A stretch of 13,079 nucleotides of DNA from Phycisphaerae bacterium SM23_33 (GTDB taxonomy: Bacteria; Planctomycetota; Phycisphaerae; SM23-33). The translations under genes and the position numbers were made by a program. Position 1 is the stretch's first letter. The number at the start of each line of letters is the position of its first letter. The notes beneath the pieces were generated by a model. It was not told the DNA's origin. It saw only the letters and a list, made by a program, of their open reading frames with translations, and did not search any database. Location: positions 1-13,079 of the forward strand of contig LJUF01000126.1 in assembly GCA_001303665.1 (NCBI GenBank). The letters are read 5' to 3'. Shown piece by piece: positions 6,255 to 13,079 of the stretch.

Positions 6255-7496
6255 TCAGTCACCCCGGATGGCCGGACGCCTCTTGCGGCGGACGCGCGAC
6301 GCCGAGGGAGCCTTGGCCGGCTTGTTCAAGGCCCGGCCGATCTGGCGGATGGCCTGCTTCAGGCGGAGCTCGTTCTCCACCAGGGCGATGCGGACGCAGC
6401 CCTCGCCGTTCTCGCCGAAGGCCCGCCCGGGGGCGACCGCCACCTCCGCCTGCTCCAGCAGGCGAAGCGAAAAGTCGATGGTCCCCTGTCCGGCGAGGTG
6501 CTTTTCCGGCACGCGGGCCCAGACGAACATGCCGGCCCGCGGGGGCTCGACCTCCCAGCCGACTCGGCGCAGCCCGTCCACCACCACGTCGCGGCGTCTG
6601 CGATAGGTCTCGGCCTGGGCGGCGACGGCGCCGTCACAGTGCCGCAGGGCGATAATGCCGGCGATCTGGATCGGCTGGAAGATGCCGTAATCGTAGTATC
6701 CCTTGATGGTGACCAGGGCCCGGATCATCTCGGCGTTGCCCACGCAGAACCCGATCCGCCAGCCGGCCATGTTGTACGGCTTGGACATGGTGATGAACTC
6801 CACGCCCACGTCCTTGGCCCCGTCAGCCTGCATCAGAGACGGCGCCGTGTACCCGTCAAAGCAGGTCCGCCCGTAGACGAAGTCGTGGATGACGTAGATG
6901 CCGGTCCGCCGGGCCAGCCTCACCACGGCCTCGAAGAACGCCACGCTATCGACGGTCATGGCCGTGGGGTTGTGGGGGTAGTTCAGGATCAGGCACTTGG
7001 GCCTGGGGTAAAGGTGCTCCACGACGTGCCTGACCCGCTCCAGGAAGGCCTGGTCGGCCCCCAAAGGCACGTTGATGACGTTGGCCCCGGCCAGGGCCAC
7101 GGCGTAGACGTGGACGGGAAAATACGGGTCGCCCACCACCGCCGTGTCGCCCGGGCCCATCAGCGCCAGGCACAGGTGCGAAAAGCCCTCCTTGGAGCCA
7201 ATCACGGCGACGACCTCCTCGGCCGGGTCCAAGGCGACGCCGTACCGCTTGCTGTACAGCTTGGCCACCTCCCGGCGCAGGTTCAGCACGCCGGCTGAGT
7301 CGCTGTACCGGTGGTTTCGCGGATTGCGGGCCGCCTGGCAGAGCTTCTCCACCACCTCCGCCGGCGGGGCGTCCAGGGGGTTGCCCATCCCCAGGTCGAT
7401 GACGTCCACCCCCGCCACACGCATCTGGTGCTTGGAGGCGTTCAGCCGGCCGAACAGGTATTCGGGCAGCCGGCGAATCCGCTCCGCCACGTTCAT
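6255..7496 (-). CDS. alaC: Alanine transaminase-like class I/II aminotransferase
   Basis: This 413-aa, PLP-dependent fold-type I aminotransferase closely resembles E. coli AlaC (YfdZ), which makes alanine from pyruvate and glutamate. Shared segments include RLPEYLF, IDLGMGNP (33-40), the HRYSDSAG stretch, IGSKEG (99-104), YPHNPTAM with Asn176, HDFVYGR with Asp205 and Tyr208, TMSKPYNMAGWRIGF with Schiff-base Lys239, and VRIALVEN with substrate-carboxylate Arg369. The open frame extends 74 codons further upstream but that part is unlike the family; ATG 7496 gives the family's MxxxxRIRRLPEY start and has GGAAG 8 nt upstream. The last 23 residues are a basic, low-complexity tail ending at the repeat element. 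It lies 74 nt downstream of the VanZ-like membrane gene on the same strand. An LL-diaminopimelate or other amino-acid aminotransferase activity is the alternative. Confidence 0.88.
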   Translation of the reverse strand: MNVAERIRRLPEYLFGRLNASKHQMRVAGVDVIDLGMGNPLDAPPAEVVEKLCQAARNPRNHRYSDSAGVLNLRREVAKLYSKRYGVALDPAEEVVAVIGSKEGFSHLCLALMGPGDTAVVGDPYFPVHVYAVALAGANVINVPLGADQAFLERVRHVVEHLYPRPKCLILNYPHNPTAMTVDSVAFFEAVVRLARRTGIYVIHDFVYGRTCFDGYTAPSLMQADGAKDVGVEFITMSKPYNMAGWRIGFCVGNAEMIRALVTIKGYYDYGIFQPIQIAGIIALRHCDGAVAAQAETYRRRRDVVVDGLRRVGWEVEPPRAGMFVWARVPEKHLAGQGTIDFSLRLLEQAEVAVAPGRAFGENGEGCVRIALVENELRLKQAIRQIGRALNKPAKAPSASRVRRKRRPAIRGD

Positions 7497-7570
7497 TTTC
7501 CATTCTTCCGTCACGGCCTGTGCCTCAAGCCCCGTGGTTTCGACCTGCCAGATTGCCTCTGCCGCGGCCG

Positions 7571-8518
7571 CTACAACGGCGGCCCGGCGAAGCGGCGCCA
7601 AAGCTCGTATTTCTCCGTGGAAATCCGCGCCCGGGCGGGAAACGCCCGCTCCAGCCGCATCAGACCCCGGATCAGCAGAAACACCCCCAGGGCCGCGCCC
7701 GCGCCGAGGAAGTCCCACCCCACGTCACGCCAGTCGGCCGATCGCGCCGACAGGTATCTCTGCCCCAGCTCGCCCAGGGCGGCGAGCACCCCGGCCGCGG
7801 CCGCGCAGCACAAGGCCTGCCACCAGCGCCGTGCCCGAACCTGCCAGCACAACACCGCGGTCAGGATGAGCGTGCCGGAAAGGTGCATCAGGCCGTCGCC
7901 GTAGCGCCGGGCCAGAAGCAGCCACACCGAGCCGCTGACGAACTGCTCCAGTCCCAGGACGGCCAAGGCCGCGGCGAAGGCCGCCACCACCGCCAGACCG
8001 CGAAACTGGCGGACCCGGTACACCATCAGGTGCGGCATCAGCCCCCAGGCGATGGCGGCGGTCACGACGGCGGCCGGCACCGTCAGCCCGCCCTCGGCGA
8101 ACAGCCCGCAGCCGGCCACCGCCGCCACGGCCGCCCACAGCGCCGAGCGGGCCTGGTCGCCCACGTCCGCCTCGCGGGCGGCGTACAGGCTCCGCCCCAG
8201 CGTCAGCAACAGCCCTATGGCGAGAACGGCCGCCCCGGCCCAGCCGGCCGAAGCGCCCAGCACCCAAAGACCGCTGGCGGCAGGGTCCCAGGGAACGCTG
8301 CCCGTCCCCAGCAGCGTGAGCCTGCCCAGCCATCCCGGCCAGGGCGGAGCTGTCCGGTAGACGGCCACGGCGCTGCCGACGGCCAGGGCCGCGCCGATCG
8401 CCAGCAGGCGCAGACGGTGATGCTTCAGGATGATGCCCGCCAGCAGCAAGGCGGCGGCGACGGCGGCGGCGGCCAACGCGGTGGCCTGGGGGCATTGAGG
8501 TTGCGCCACGACCAGCAA
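7571..8518 (-). CDS. C-terminal part of a frameshifted multi-pass membrane protein, VanZ-like
   Basis: This frame encodes many hydrophobic helices and ends in a VanZ-like module: DGLMHLSGTLILTAVLC, then a loop and helix with GELGQRYLSARSADWRDVGW and DFLGAGAALGVFLLI, matching the family's DK..H and E.xQ...R..D..D...N..G pattern. The only start available in this frame is TTG 8518, which has no Shine-Dalgarno and lies inside a helix (GLLAALLVVAQ continues upstream of it). It is therefore almost certainly the second half of the gene beginning at 9191, not an independent gene. The middle stretch with LGTGSVPWD and several helices is loosely reminiscent of O-antigen ligase/Wzy proteins, but I cannot confirm it. 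The joined product would be about 539 aa. VanZ proteins are membrane proteins of uncertain role, one of which confers teicoplanin resistance. Confidence 0.7.
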   Translation of the reverse strand: MLVVAQPQCPQATALAAAAVAAALLLAGIILKHHRLRLLAIGAALAVGSAVAVYRTAPPWPGWLGRLTLLGTGSVPWDPAASGLWVLGASAGWAGAAVLAIGLLLTLGRSLYAAREADVGDQARSALWAAVAAVAGCGLFAEGGLTVPAAVVTAAIAWGLMPHLMVYRVRQFRGLAVVAAFAAALAVLGLEQFVSGSVWLLLARRYGDGLMHLSGTLILTAVLCWQVRARRWWQALCCAAAAGVLAALGELGQRYLSARSADWRDVGWDFLGAGAALGVFLLIRGLMRLERAFPARARISTEKYELWRRFAGPPL

Positions 8519-8529
8519 GGCCGCAAGCA

Positions 8530-9191
8530 GGCCGCGGCGACAGGAAACGGAAAAGCTGCTCGTCCGGCCAGTCCGGCAGCAGAGAGGGCGCCAGGAGGAT
8601 GCCGACGCCGACGAAGCCGGCCATGGCCACGGCCGGGGCGCCGGGGACCGCCTGGGCCGAATACAGCCCGCCCAGGGCCCCGGCGGCCAGAACCCCGCCC
8701 AGCGCGGTCAGCAGCCAGCGCAGCCGGCGGACCCTGGACAAGACGTCCTGCACCAGCAGCACCAGCAGCGCCAGCGTCGTCAGCCGCGTCAGCAGGCTGA
8801 GGTCGTGCGGGGCAAGCACCCGGATGCGTCCGCTGCCCGGATCCACGCGGCCGCCGGTCAGCAGATGGCCGGCGAGAATGAGAATGGCCGCGGCCAGGAA
8901 AGGATACAGCCAGTGGGCCGGCACGTTCCGGTTGCCCGCGGCGGTCCGCCAGTACAGCCAGCCCGCCCACAGGCTCAGGGCCCCCACCAGCAGGGCCGCC
9001 CAGCCGATCTCCGAGGTGCCGGTCAGCCCCGCCCCGCCGAGCATGCCCAGGACGATCACGCCGGCCAGGATGACGTACCCCAGCCAGCGAGCCGTCAGGT
9101 TCCGCCCGCCGTCTGCCCGGCCGGGACGCTTCCGCCGGCCGCCGGAGGAGTTGGCCGAACCGCCCGAACTTGCCCTTGCCCTGGAAACCAT
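8530..9191 (-). pseudogene. N-terminal part of the frameshifted multi-pass membrane protein
   Basis: From ATG 9191 (a TTG lies five codons further out) the frame gives an Arg/Ser/Gly-rich cytoplasmic N-terminus of about 30 residues and then at least six hydrophobic helices, up to LLPDWPDEQLFRFLS. Past about 8541 the same frame stays open to 7725 but turns into Arg/Gly/Pro-rich non-membrane sequence such as GRRRRRRRLAAGG, while the membrane character continues in the frame of the next entry. The span 7571-9191 is 1621 nt, one more than a multiple of three, as expected for a single extra base. Deleting one base of the G8536-G8537 doublet would give LSRGLLAALLVV. The break may be a real mutation, a sequencing error or, less likely, programmed +1 frameshifting. 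The gene is between a pseudopilin-like gene and alaC on the same strand. Confidence 0.65.
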
Positions 9192-9287
9192 GGATCCGCC
9201 CGGCAAATCTCCGTGTGCGACTCAGCGCCGACCAAGGGCGCGGGATTCATATCGGCCGTTCTTCCCGCTCACAACAGCACCGTCGCT

Positions 9288-9326
9288 GGCCGGGCCCGCC
9301 GCTGACTGCCCTTCACGGGCCCGGCC
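9288..9326 (-). terminator. GC-rich hairpin between the pseudopilin and membrane-protein genes
   Basis: GGCCGGGCCCG (9288-9298) and CGGGCCCGGCC (9316-9326) are perfect 11-bp complements around a 17-nt loop. The hairpin lies about 90 nt past the pseudopilin stop codon and about 100 nt before the membrane-protein start, both on the minus strand. No T-run follows on either strand, so it is not a classical intrinsic terminator. It could be a U-less terminator or an mRNA stabiliser. The pairing is certain; the role is not. Confidence 0.35.
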
Positions 9327-9414
9327 CGTTCGTGGGCTTCAGCAAATTCTAGGTCGCAAGCCGAAGATGAAGGCAAAGCCGAACGTGGGAATAGAACTCG
9401 CCCGGCGGGCCGCC

Positions 9415-10383
9415 TTACGGAACCAGGAAGGAGTCGTCAGGCCCGCGCGGCATGCTGTCCAGGGCGATGACGCCGCCTCTGCGATCGGACCCGCTCCAGA
9501 CGGTGTAGATGTTGTCGCCGTCGACACCGGCGGTCGGGGCGGTCACCCACTCCACCCGGCCGGAAACGCTGGCGACGTTCTGGCCCCTCTGCTCGTGATT
9601 CAGGCTGTTGGCCTGGTCGGCGGAGAGACCGGCGGGGATGCCGCAGGCGTCGGCCTGCGTGCCGGCGCCGTAGGGGCTGCCAGAGTAGGTCACGCAGGGC
9701 GTGCGGTCGGCCAGCACCGCCATGGCGGGGTGGGAATCCTTCGTCAGCGGATATCCTCGCGTGCCGGGGCCGCGGTCGCCGAACTGAAGGTGGTAGCCGT
9801 AGCTGAGGCGGCACCTGTACTGGTCGCCGCTGCCCACGTTGAAGTCGTAATATTCCGTCCCGGCCGCCCCCCGCGCGGCCGGCTCGTCGGCCGTGTTCGG
9901 GCATACCAGCGCCGCAGGGGCCACGAACCGCAGCCGCACCGCAAGGAAGAGATTCCGGCTGTTGCTTCCGGCGCTGGCGACCTCCCGGTTGAGCCTCCAG
10001 CCGATGAGGTCGAAGCGTTCGGAGTTGGCCCCGAATCCGCGCGTCGGGAACGCCCCGCCATACGCGTCGGCATACTGGCGCAGGCCCCTGTAAGCGAGAT
10101 TGAGGTTATCCGCGCAGGCCGTCTTGCGGCCCTCCCGGCCGGCGCCGGCGAGGACGGGAAGTACGATGGCCACCATCAGGGCGGCCATCAGCACAACGAT
10201 GAGCAGTTCCACCAAGGCGAAGCCGCGCCGTCGGCAGTCGGCCTCTATGCCGCCGGCGACGCCTCGGCGGGCGCCTGCCGCCCGGCCGGCCGAGCCGCGT
10301 GGGCCGTCCGCCTGCGGGGACTGCCTGTGAGCCCTCATCACCAGTTTGAATCGGCCTGCGCGAGGGATTCCTTGAGCCGGCAT
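9415..10383 (-). CDS. Pseudopilin-like protein, degenerate H-X9-DG family (paralog 1)
   Basis: A type II secretion/type IV pilus-style prepilin signal is present: RRRG|FALVELLIVVLMAALMV, with cleavage after Gly54, Glu at +5 (residue 59) and a hydrophobic helix behind it. The roughly 250-residue globular part has conserved cysteines in TACADN, VCPNTAD and YRCRLSYGYHLQF. It ends with the block RGQNVASVSGRVEWV followed by GDNIYTVWS, GG, DSMP and a terminal LVP. The planctomycete H-X9-DG motif is degraded here (His, ten residues, Ser-Gly). The start is uncertain: ATG 10383 gives a 54-residue leader, ATG 10338 a 39-residue one, and neither has a clear Shine-Dalgarno. It is divergent from the metallophosphoesterase gene, and a close paralog is at 11438. 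Planctomycetes carry many such proteins of unknown function, presumably membrane- or surface-attached. Confidence 0.85.
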   Translation of the reverse strand: MPAQGIPRAGRFKLVMRAHRQSPQADGPRGSAGRAAGARRGVAGGIEADCRRRGFALVELLIVVLMAALMVAIVLPVLAGAGREGRKTACADNLNLAYRGLRQYADAYGGAFPTRGFGANSERFDLIGWRLNREVASAGSNSRNLFLAVRLRFVAPAALVCPNTADEPAARGAAGTEYYDFNVGSGDQYRCRLSYGYHLQFGDRGPGTRGYPLTKDSHPAMAVLADRTPCVTYSGSPYGAGTQADACGIPAGLSADQANSLNHEQRGQNVASVSGRVEWVTAPTAGVDGDNIYTVWSGSDRRGGVIALDSMPRGPDDSFLVP

Positions 10384-10514
10384 GCCCGTCGGCAGGGCGT
10401 GAGCGGATGGTTTTCCCGACTGCCTGCCTAAGGTAATATCGCCCTGTCACGGCCACGGTGGGCCTGGGCGGCGCGGCGGCCGGAAAGCCGCACCCGATTC
10501 GGCCACGCAACCGA

Positions 10515-11348
10515 ATGAACGTCCCCGGCACAAGTTGCGAGGAACCCGTCGCGGTCGTCAGCGACCTGCACCTGTCATGGTTCGGCCGCTGGGCGGCCCG
10601 CCTGGAACGTCTGCGCCCGCTGTGGAGCGGGGTCAGGACGATTGTGTTCAACGGGGACACCGTCAACTGGCCCTCCTCGGCCGATGAGCCCAGGAGCAGG
10701 CAGATGCTGGCTCACCTTCGCCGGCTGTGTGAGGAGGATGAGGTCAGGACGATATTCCTGGCCGGCAACTGCGACTATGACATCGTGGACCGTGGGCACC
10801 TCACCCTGGCCGGCGGACGCATCCTGGTGACCCACGGGGAGGTGATCTTTCCCAGCATATGCCCCTGGCGGCGGCAGGCCGCCGGCATGCGCCGGGAGAG
10901 GGATCTGGCCTTGCAGAAGATGCCGCCGCAGCGCCGCGCCAGCCTGGAGGGGCAGCTCGCTTCGGTCCGGCAGGCGCTGACGGTGCTTCAGGGCGGCATC
11001 CAGGGGCCGGTCTCGCCCGTTCGCGGCCTTCTTCAGGTGCTGGCCGTGACAAGCCAGCCAGGCCGGCTGTGGCGGATGCTGCGGGCGTGGCGGCAGACGC
11101 CCGTGCTGGCCGCCCGCTTCCTCAAACTGTATTGGCCCCAGGCCGGGGTAATCATCATCGGCCACACGCACCGGCCGGGGCTGTGGCAACTGAACGACCG
11201 GATCATCGTCAACACGGGCAGCCTCGAATGGCCGGGCCGGGCCCTGGTGGCACGCGTCGAGGCGGAAAGGGTCCGGGTGCAGAAGATTGCCCGCCGCGGA
11301 GGGGAGTATCGCCCCGGCCGGACCGTGGCGGATTTCTCCGTGGGGTAA
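10515..11348 (+). CDS. LpxH-like calcineurin-type metallophosphoesterase
   Basis: This 277-aa protein has the two-metal phosphoesterase motifs in order: SDLHLS with Asp17 and His19, FNGDTVN with Asp48, GNCDYDI with Asn85, THGEVIF with His107, and GHTHRPG with His217 and His219, followed by IVNTGS. In the GNH[D/E] motif the usual His is Cys86; LpxH-type UDP-2,3-diacylglucosamine hydrolases also depart from His there (GNRD). The span between HGE and GHTH is long and helical, consistent with a lid. LpxH releases UMP in lipid A synthesis, but close homologs hydrolyse other nucleotides and lipids, so the substrate is open. ATG 10515 is chosen because it leaves a short tail before the first strand; GTG 10458 is the alternative, and neither has a good Shine-Dalgarno. 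It lies between two minus-strand pseudopilin paralogs, divergent from one and convergent with the other. Confidence 0.82.
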   Translation: MNVPGTSCEEPVAVVSDLHLSWFGRWAARLERLRPLWSGVRTIVFNGDTVNWPSSADEPRSRQMLAHLRRLCEEDEVRTIFLAGNCDYDIVDRGHLTLAGGRILVTHGEVIFPSICPWRRQAAGMRRERDLALQKMPPQRRASLEGQLASVRQALTVLQGGIQGPVSPVRGLLQVLAVTSQPGRLWRMLRAWRQTPVLAARFLKLYWPQAGVIIIGHTHRPGLWQLNDRIIVNTGSLEWPGRALVARVEAERVRVQKIARRGGEYRPGRTVADFSVG

Positions 11349-11437
11349 ACGCGCCCCGCAGCGGTGGCGGCCGCCCTCACCTGCCGCCCCTTCAAGCCCC
11401 CGAGCGCACCGAAGGCCTCTCCGGGCCGCTGAGCAAG

Positions 11438-12271
11438 CTACGGCACCAGGATGCCGTCGGTCTTGTCCTTCGGCATGGAGTCCTCGGCGAGGGTGCCGCC
11501 GGACTTGTCATCGTCGCTCCAGACGGTGTAGATGTTATCGCCACCCGGCCCCACCGTAGGCGAGGTCACCCACCGAACGCTGCCGTTCAGAAAGGCCACG
11601 TTCTGTCCGCCGATGTTGTCGCCGCTGAGCCTGGGATGGTTCCTGCTATTGGTGGTTTTGGGGTCGTCGCTGCCGAAGCCCACACTGTTGGCGTAGTAGT
11701 CCGTGCCGGGATACTTGACGAAGGGATTCTTGTCCGCCAGCACGGGCAGCGACTGGTCGGAGGTCAGAGTCAGCGGGTAGCCCCTTGACCCATCGGCGCT
11801 GCTTCTAAACTGCAAGTGGTAGCTGTAGCTGCACTTGCTCTTGAAGGCGCTGCCCGTGCCCGTGTCGAAGTCGTAGTGCCTGTGTCCGCCGCTCTCCTGG
11901 AGGGCGGACTTGTCGCTGGTGGCTGGGCAAATCAGCGCCGCGGGCGGGACAAAATCCAGGCCGGTGCGGACGGCCAGGAACAGGTTTCGGCTGTTGCTCT
12001 CAACGGATGGCGGGTTAGAGGTCACGTCCCAGCCCATCCTGTCGAACCTGGACGCGGAGGGGCCGTAACCACAGGTGGGGAGCCTGCCGCCGTATTCCAC
12101 GGCGTACGTGCTCAGCCCCTTGCTTGCCGCGCTGAGGCTTGTCCCGCACACCGTCCGTTTCGCCAGGGCCCGGACACGTCCCAGGCTGGGCATGACCATC
12201 GTCACCAGCAGCCCCAGGATGGACACCACGATCAGCAGCTCGACAAGGCTGAAACCGCTCTTGCGTCTCAT
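11438..12271 (-). CDS. Pseudopilin-like protein, degenerate H-X9-DG family (paralog 2)
   Basis: This 277-aa prepilin-like protein begins MRRKSG|FSLVELLIVVSILGLL: a short basic leader, cleavage after Gly6, Glu at +5 (residue 11), then the membrane/assembly helix. The globular region aligns with the product of 9415-10383 throughout: SNSRNLFLAVR, AALICPATSD, SYSYHLQF, SRGYPLT, GGQNVAFLNGSVRWV, GDNIYTVWS, DSMP and a terminal LVP. Three cysteines are shared (TVCGTS, LICPAT, SKCSYS). The DG of the H-X9-DG motif is NG here and the spacing is longer. ATG 12271 is preferred over a start 15 codons upstream because GGAGG lies 9 nt before it and it gives a canonical prepilin leader. A sigma70-like promoter is seen at 12347-12375. 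It may be a minor pseudopilin of a secretion system or a surface protein; no assembly ATPase or prepilin peptidase gene is nearby. Confidence 0.88.
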   Translation of the reverse strand: MRRKSGFSLVELLIVVSILGLLVTMVMPSLGRVRALAKRTVCGTSLSAASKGLSTYAVEYGGRLPTCGYGPSASRFDRMGWDVTSNPPSVESNSRNLFLAVRTGLDFVPPAALICPATSDKSALQESGGHRHYDFDTGTGSAFKSKCSYSYHLQFRSSADGSRGYPLTLTSDQSLPVLADKNPFVKYPGTDYYANSVGFGSDDPKTTNSRNHPRLSGDNIGGQNVAFLNGSVRWVTSPTVGPGGDNIYTVWSDDDKSGGTLAEDSMPKDKTDGILVP

Positions 12272-12280
12272 GATCCGCTT

Positions 12281-12285
12281 CCTCC
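12281..12285 (-). promoter_or_regulatory. Ribosome binding site deciding the paralog 2 start
   Basis: GGAGG on the minus strand lies 9 nt before ATG 12271, giving the canonical short prepilin leader MRRKSG. Confidence 0.65.
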
Positions 12286-12346
12286 GCGCCAGCAAGGCGC
12301 ACAAAGGGCCCGGCACGCCAATTCCTTAGCCCCACCTTCCACCCCT

Positions 12347-12375
12347 ATTTTAGAGCCAGCCCCGCGCCACGGCAA
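12347..12375 (-). promoter_or_regulatory. Candidate sigma70-type promoter for pseudopilin paralog 2
   Basis: On the minus strand TTGCCG (12375-12370, 4/6 to the -35 consensus) and TAAAAT (12352-12347, 5/6 to the -10) are separated by exactly 17 nt. The leader to ATG 12271 would be about 70 nt. This is the best complete promoter match I found in the window. Confidence 0.45.
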
Positions 12376-12402
12376 GCTTTCCCTCGCTCTAGGGAGACGC
12401 CC

Positions 12403-13079
12403 CTACCCTTCCACCCGGAGCGCGAGATCGCCCTCCGGCCCGGCAGTCTTGCCGCCGTCGTCCTTCATATTCTCCCCGACGCTGTAAAGCAGGTACCCGT
12501 TGCCCTGAGGACGGTAGATCAATGGCTTGTCCACGAAAATATCCCGCGGGACGTCCTTCAGGCACGAAGGCTTGAGCTGGTCCAGGGCTGCCGGGAACCG
12601 CGCGTTTTCCGCCTGGTATACCCGCAGGGCCAGCGCCACTTCAGCCAGGCTCTTGCGCATCACCACTTCGTCACGCAACTCCTCGGCGCGACCGGAGATA
12701 GCGCCGAGGCTCACCGTAAGGTAGAACAGCGCCCGCGTGATCTGCCGCCGCGCGGGTGCTCCCTGCTTGGCCACCTCGGCCAGCTTGCGAGCATAGGCAA
12801 CCCGGTGTTCCTCGGTCTTGCCTACCACGGCCTCGACATCAGCCCTCAGGCGTTCGGCCGCCTCACGCCGCTCACGGAACGTCGGCCTTCGACACGCGGC
12901 AACGAGCAGGTCCGTGCGCGAGTTAGACATTCGCAACAACTCATCCCAATCCACGGGCATGTCGGGAGGCAACTCGACGGGGATCCCAAGCAGCGCAAAG
13001 GTTTGGCCCAAATCCTTGCCGGCACCTTCCCGGACAGATCGAGCCCACGAGTCCAGGCCGAACAGTCGTTCGCCAGTCT
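12403..13079 (-). CDS. Hypothetical planctomycete-type protein, 3' part only
   Basis: The frame is open to the window's right edge with no credible start (the first possible one, TTG 13011, has no ribosome binding site), so the 224 residues seen are the C-terminal part of a longer gene. The visible part holds a charged, probably helical region rich in Arg and Glu (about residues 60-110), a moderately hydrophobic stretch ITRALFYLTVSLGAI, and then a recognisable C-terminal block: ALALRVYQAENARFPAALDQ, LKDVPRDIF, LIYRPQGNGYLLYSVG and ENMKDDGG. Blocks of this kind end many planctomycete proteins, and the 'YQxExxxFPxxLxxL...DP...YxxxxxGYxLYSxGxDxxDDGG' theme also occurs in major pseudopilin C-termini. 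No enzyme motif is visible and I do not assign a function. It is 131 nt upstream of pseudopilin paralog 2 on the same strand; the gap contains the promoter at 12347. Confidence 0.75.
   Translation of the reverse strand, partial: TGERLFGLDSWARSVREGAGKDLGQTFALLGIPVELPPDMPVDWDELLRMSNSRTDLLVAACRRPTFRERREAAERLRADVEAVVGKTEEHRVAYARKLAEVAKQGAPARRQITRALFYLTVSLGAISGRAEELRDEVVMRKSLAEVALALRVYQAENARFPAALDQLKPSCLKDVPRDIFVDKPLIYRPQGNGYLLYSVGENMKDDGGKTAGPEGDLALRVEG

Noticed and set aside
6240..7298. 352-aa plus-strand frame opposite alaC
   Set aside because: It is the antisense shadow of the aminotransferase, and its start lies within the repeat arm.
7725..8529. Continuation of the 9191 reading frame down to 7725 as real protein
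   Set aside because: After about 8541 the translation loses all membrane helices and becomes Arg/Gly/Pro-rich, while the -1-strand neighbour frame keeps the VanZ-like pattern.
8599..10431. 610-aa open frame on the plus strand
   Set aside because: It covers the antisense of two minus-strand genes and the gap between them. Its composition is low-complexity Ala/Pro/Arg and no motif is seen.

Overview
The window is about 13 kb of GC-rich bacterial chromosome that looks planctomycetal, most likely Phycisphaerae. The evidence is a secreted protease carrying dockerin repeats of the 'DGLDYxxWS' type plus a C-terminal PEP-CTERM anchor, two pseudopilin-like proteins of the degenerate H-X9-DG kind that planctomycetes have in large numbers, and a C-terminal 'YxxENxxFPxxLDxL...YSVGENxxDDGG' domain common in that phylum. 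No tRNA, rRNA, CRISPR array, phage gene or transposase is visible. The assignment rests on protein style only.

Left half (20-6052), nucleotide sugars and cell surface: an SDR-type NDP-sugar epimerase/decarboxylase (-), divergent from a secreted Cys-free S1-family protease with four dockerin repeats and PEP-CTERM (+), a membrane-anchored DUF218/YdcF-like protein (+), a DegT-type sugar aminotransferase resembling WbpE (-), and divergent from it a UDP-N-acetylglucosamine 6-dehydrogenase resembling WbpA (+). The two Wbp-like enzymes catalyse non-adjacent steps towards 3-amino-uronic acid sugars; the oxidase and acetyltransferase that would complete the route are not here. In other bacteria PEP-CTERM proteins tend to occur with exopolysaccharide loci, which fits this neighbourhood.

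Middle (6053-9191): a roughly 180-bp element with inverted, 9-nt-periodic CGCAGAG-type arms sits between the convergent dehydrogenase and alanine-transaminase (alaC-like) genes. Upstream of alaC on the minus strand is a large multi-pass membrane protein with a VanZ-like C-terminus. Its reading frame is broken once, near 8530-8541, which looks like one extra base.

Right part (9415-13079): two paralogous pseudopilin-like proteins (-) flank an LpxH-like metallophosphoesterase (+). Both paralogs end in the same C-terminal signature and keep three cysteines. The right edge holds the 3' part of an unrecognised planctomycete-type protein that runs out of the window. Many long frames opposite these genes are GC-driven shadows and are not annotated.
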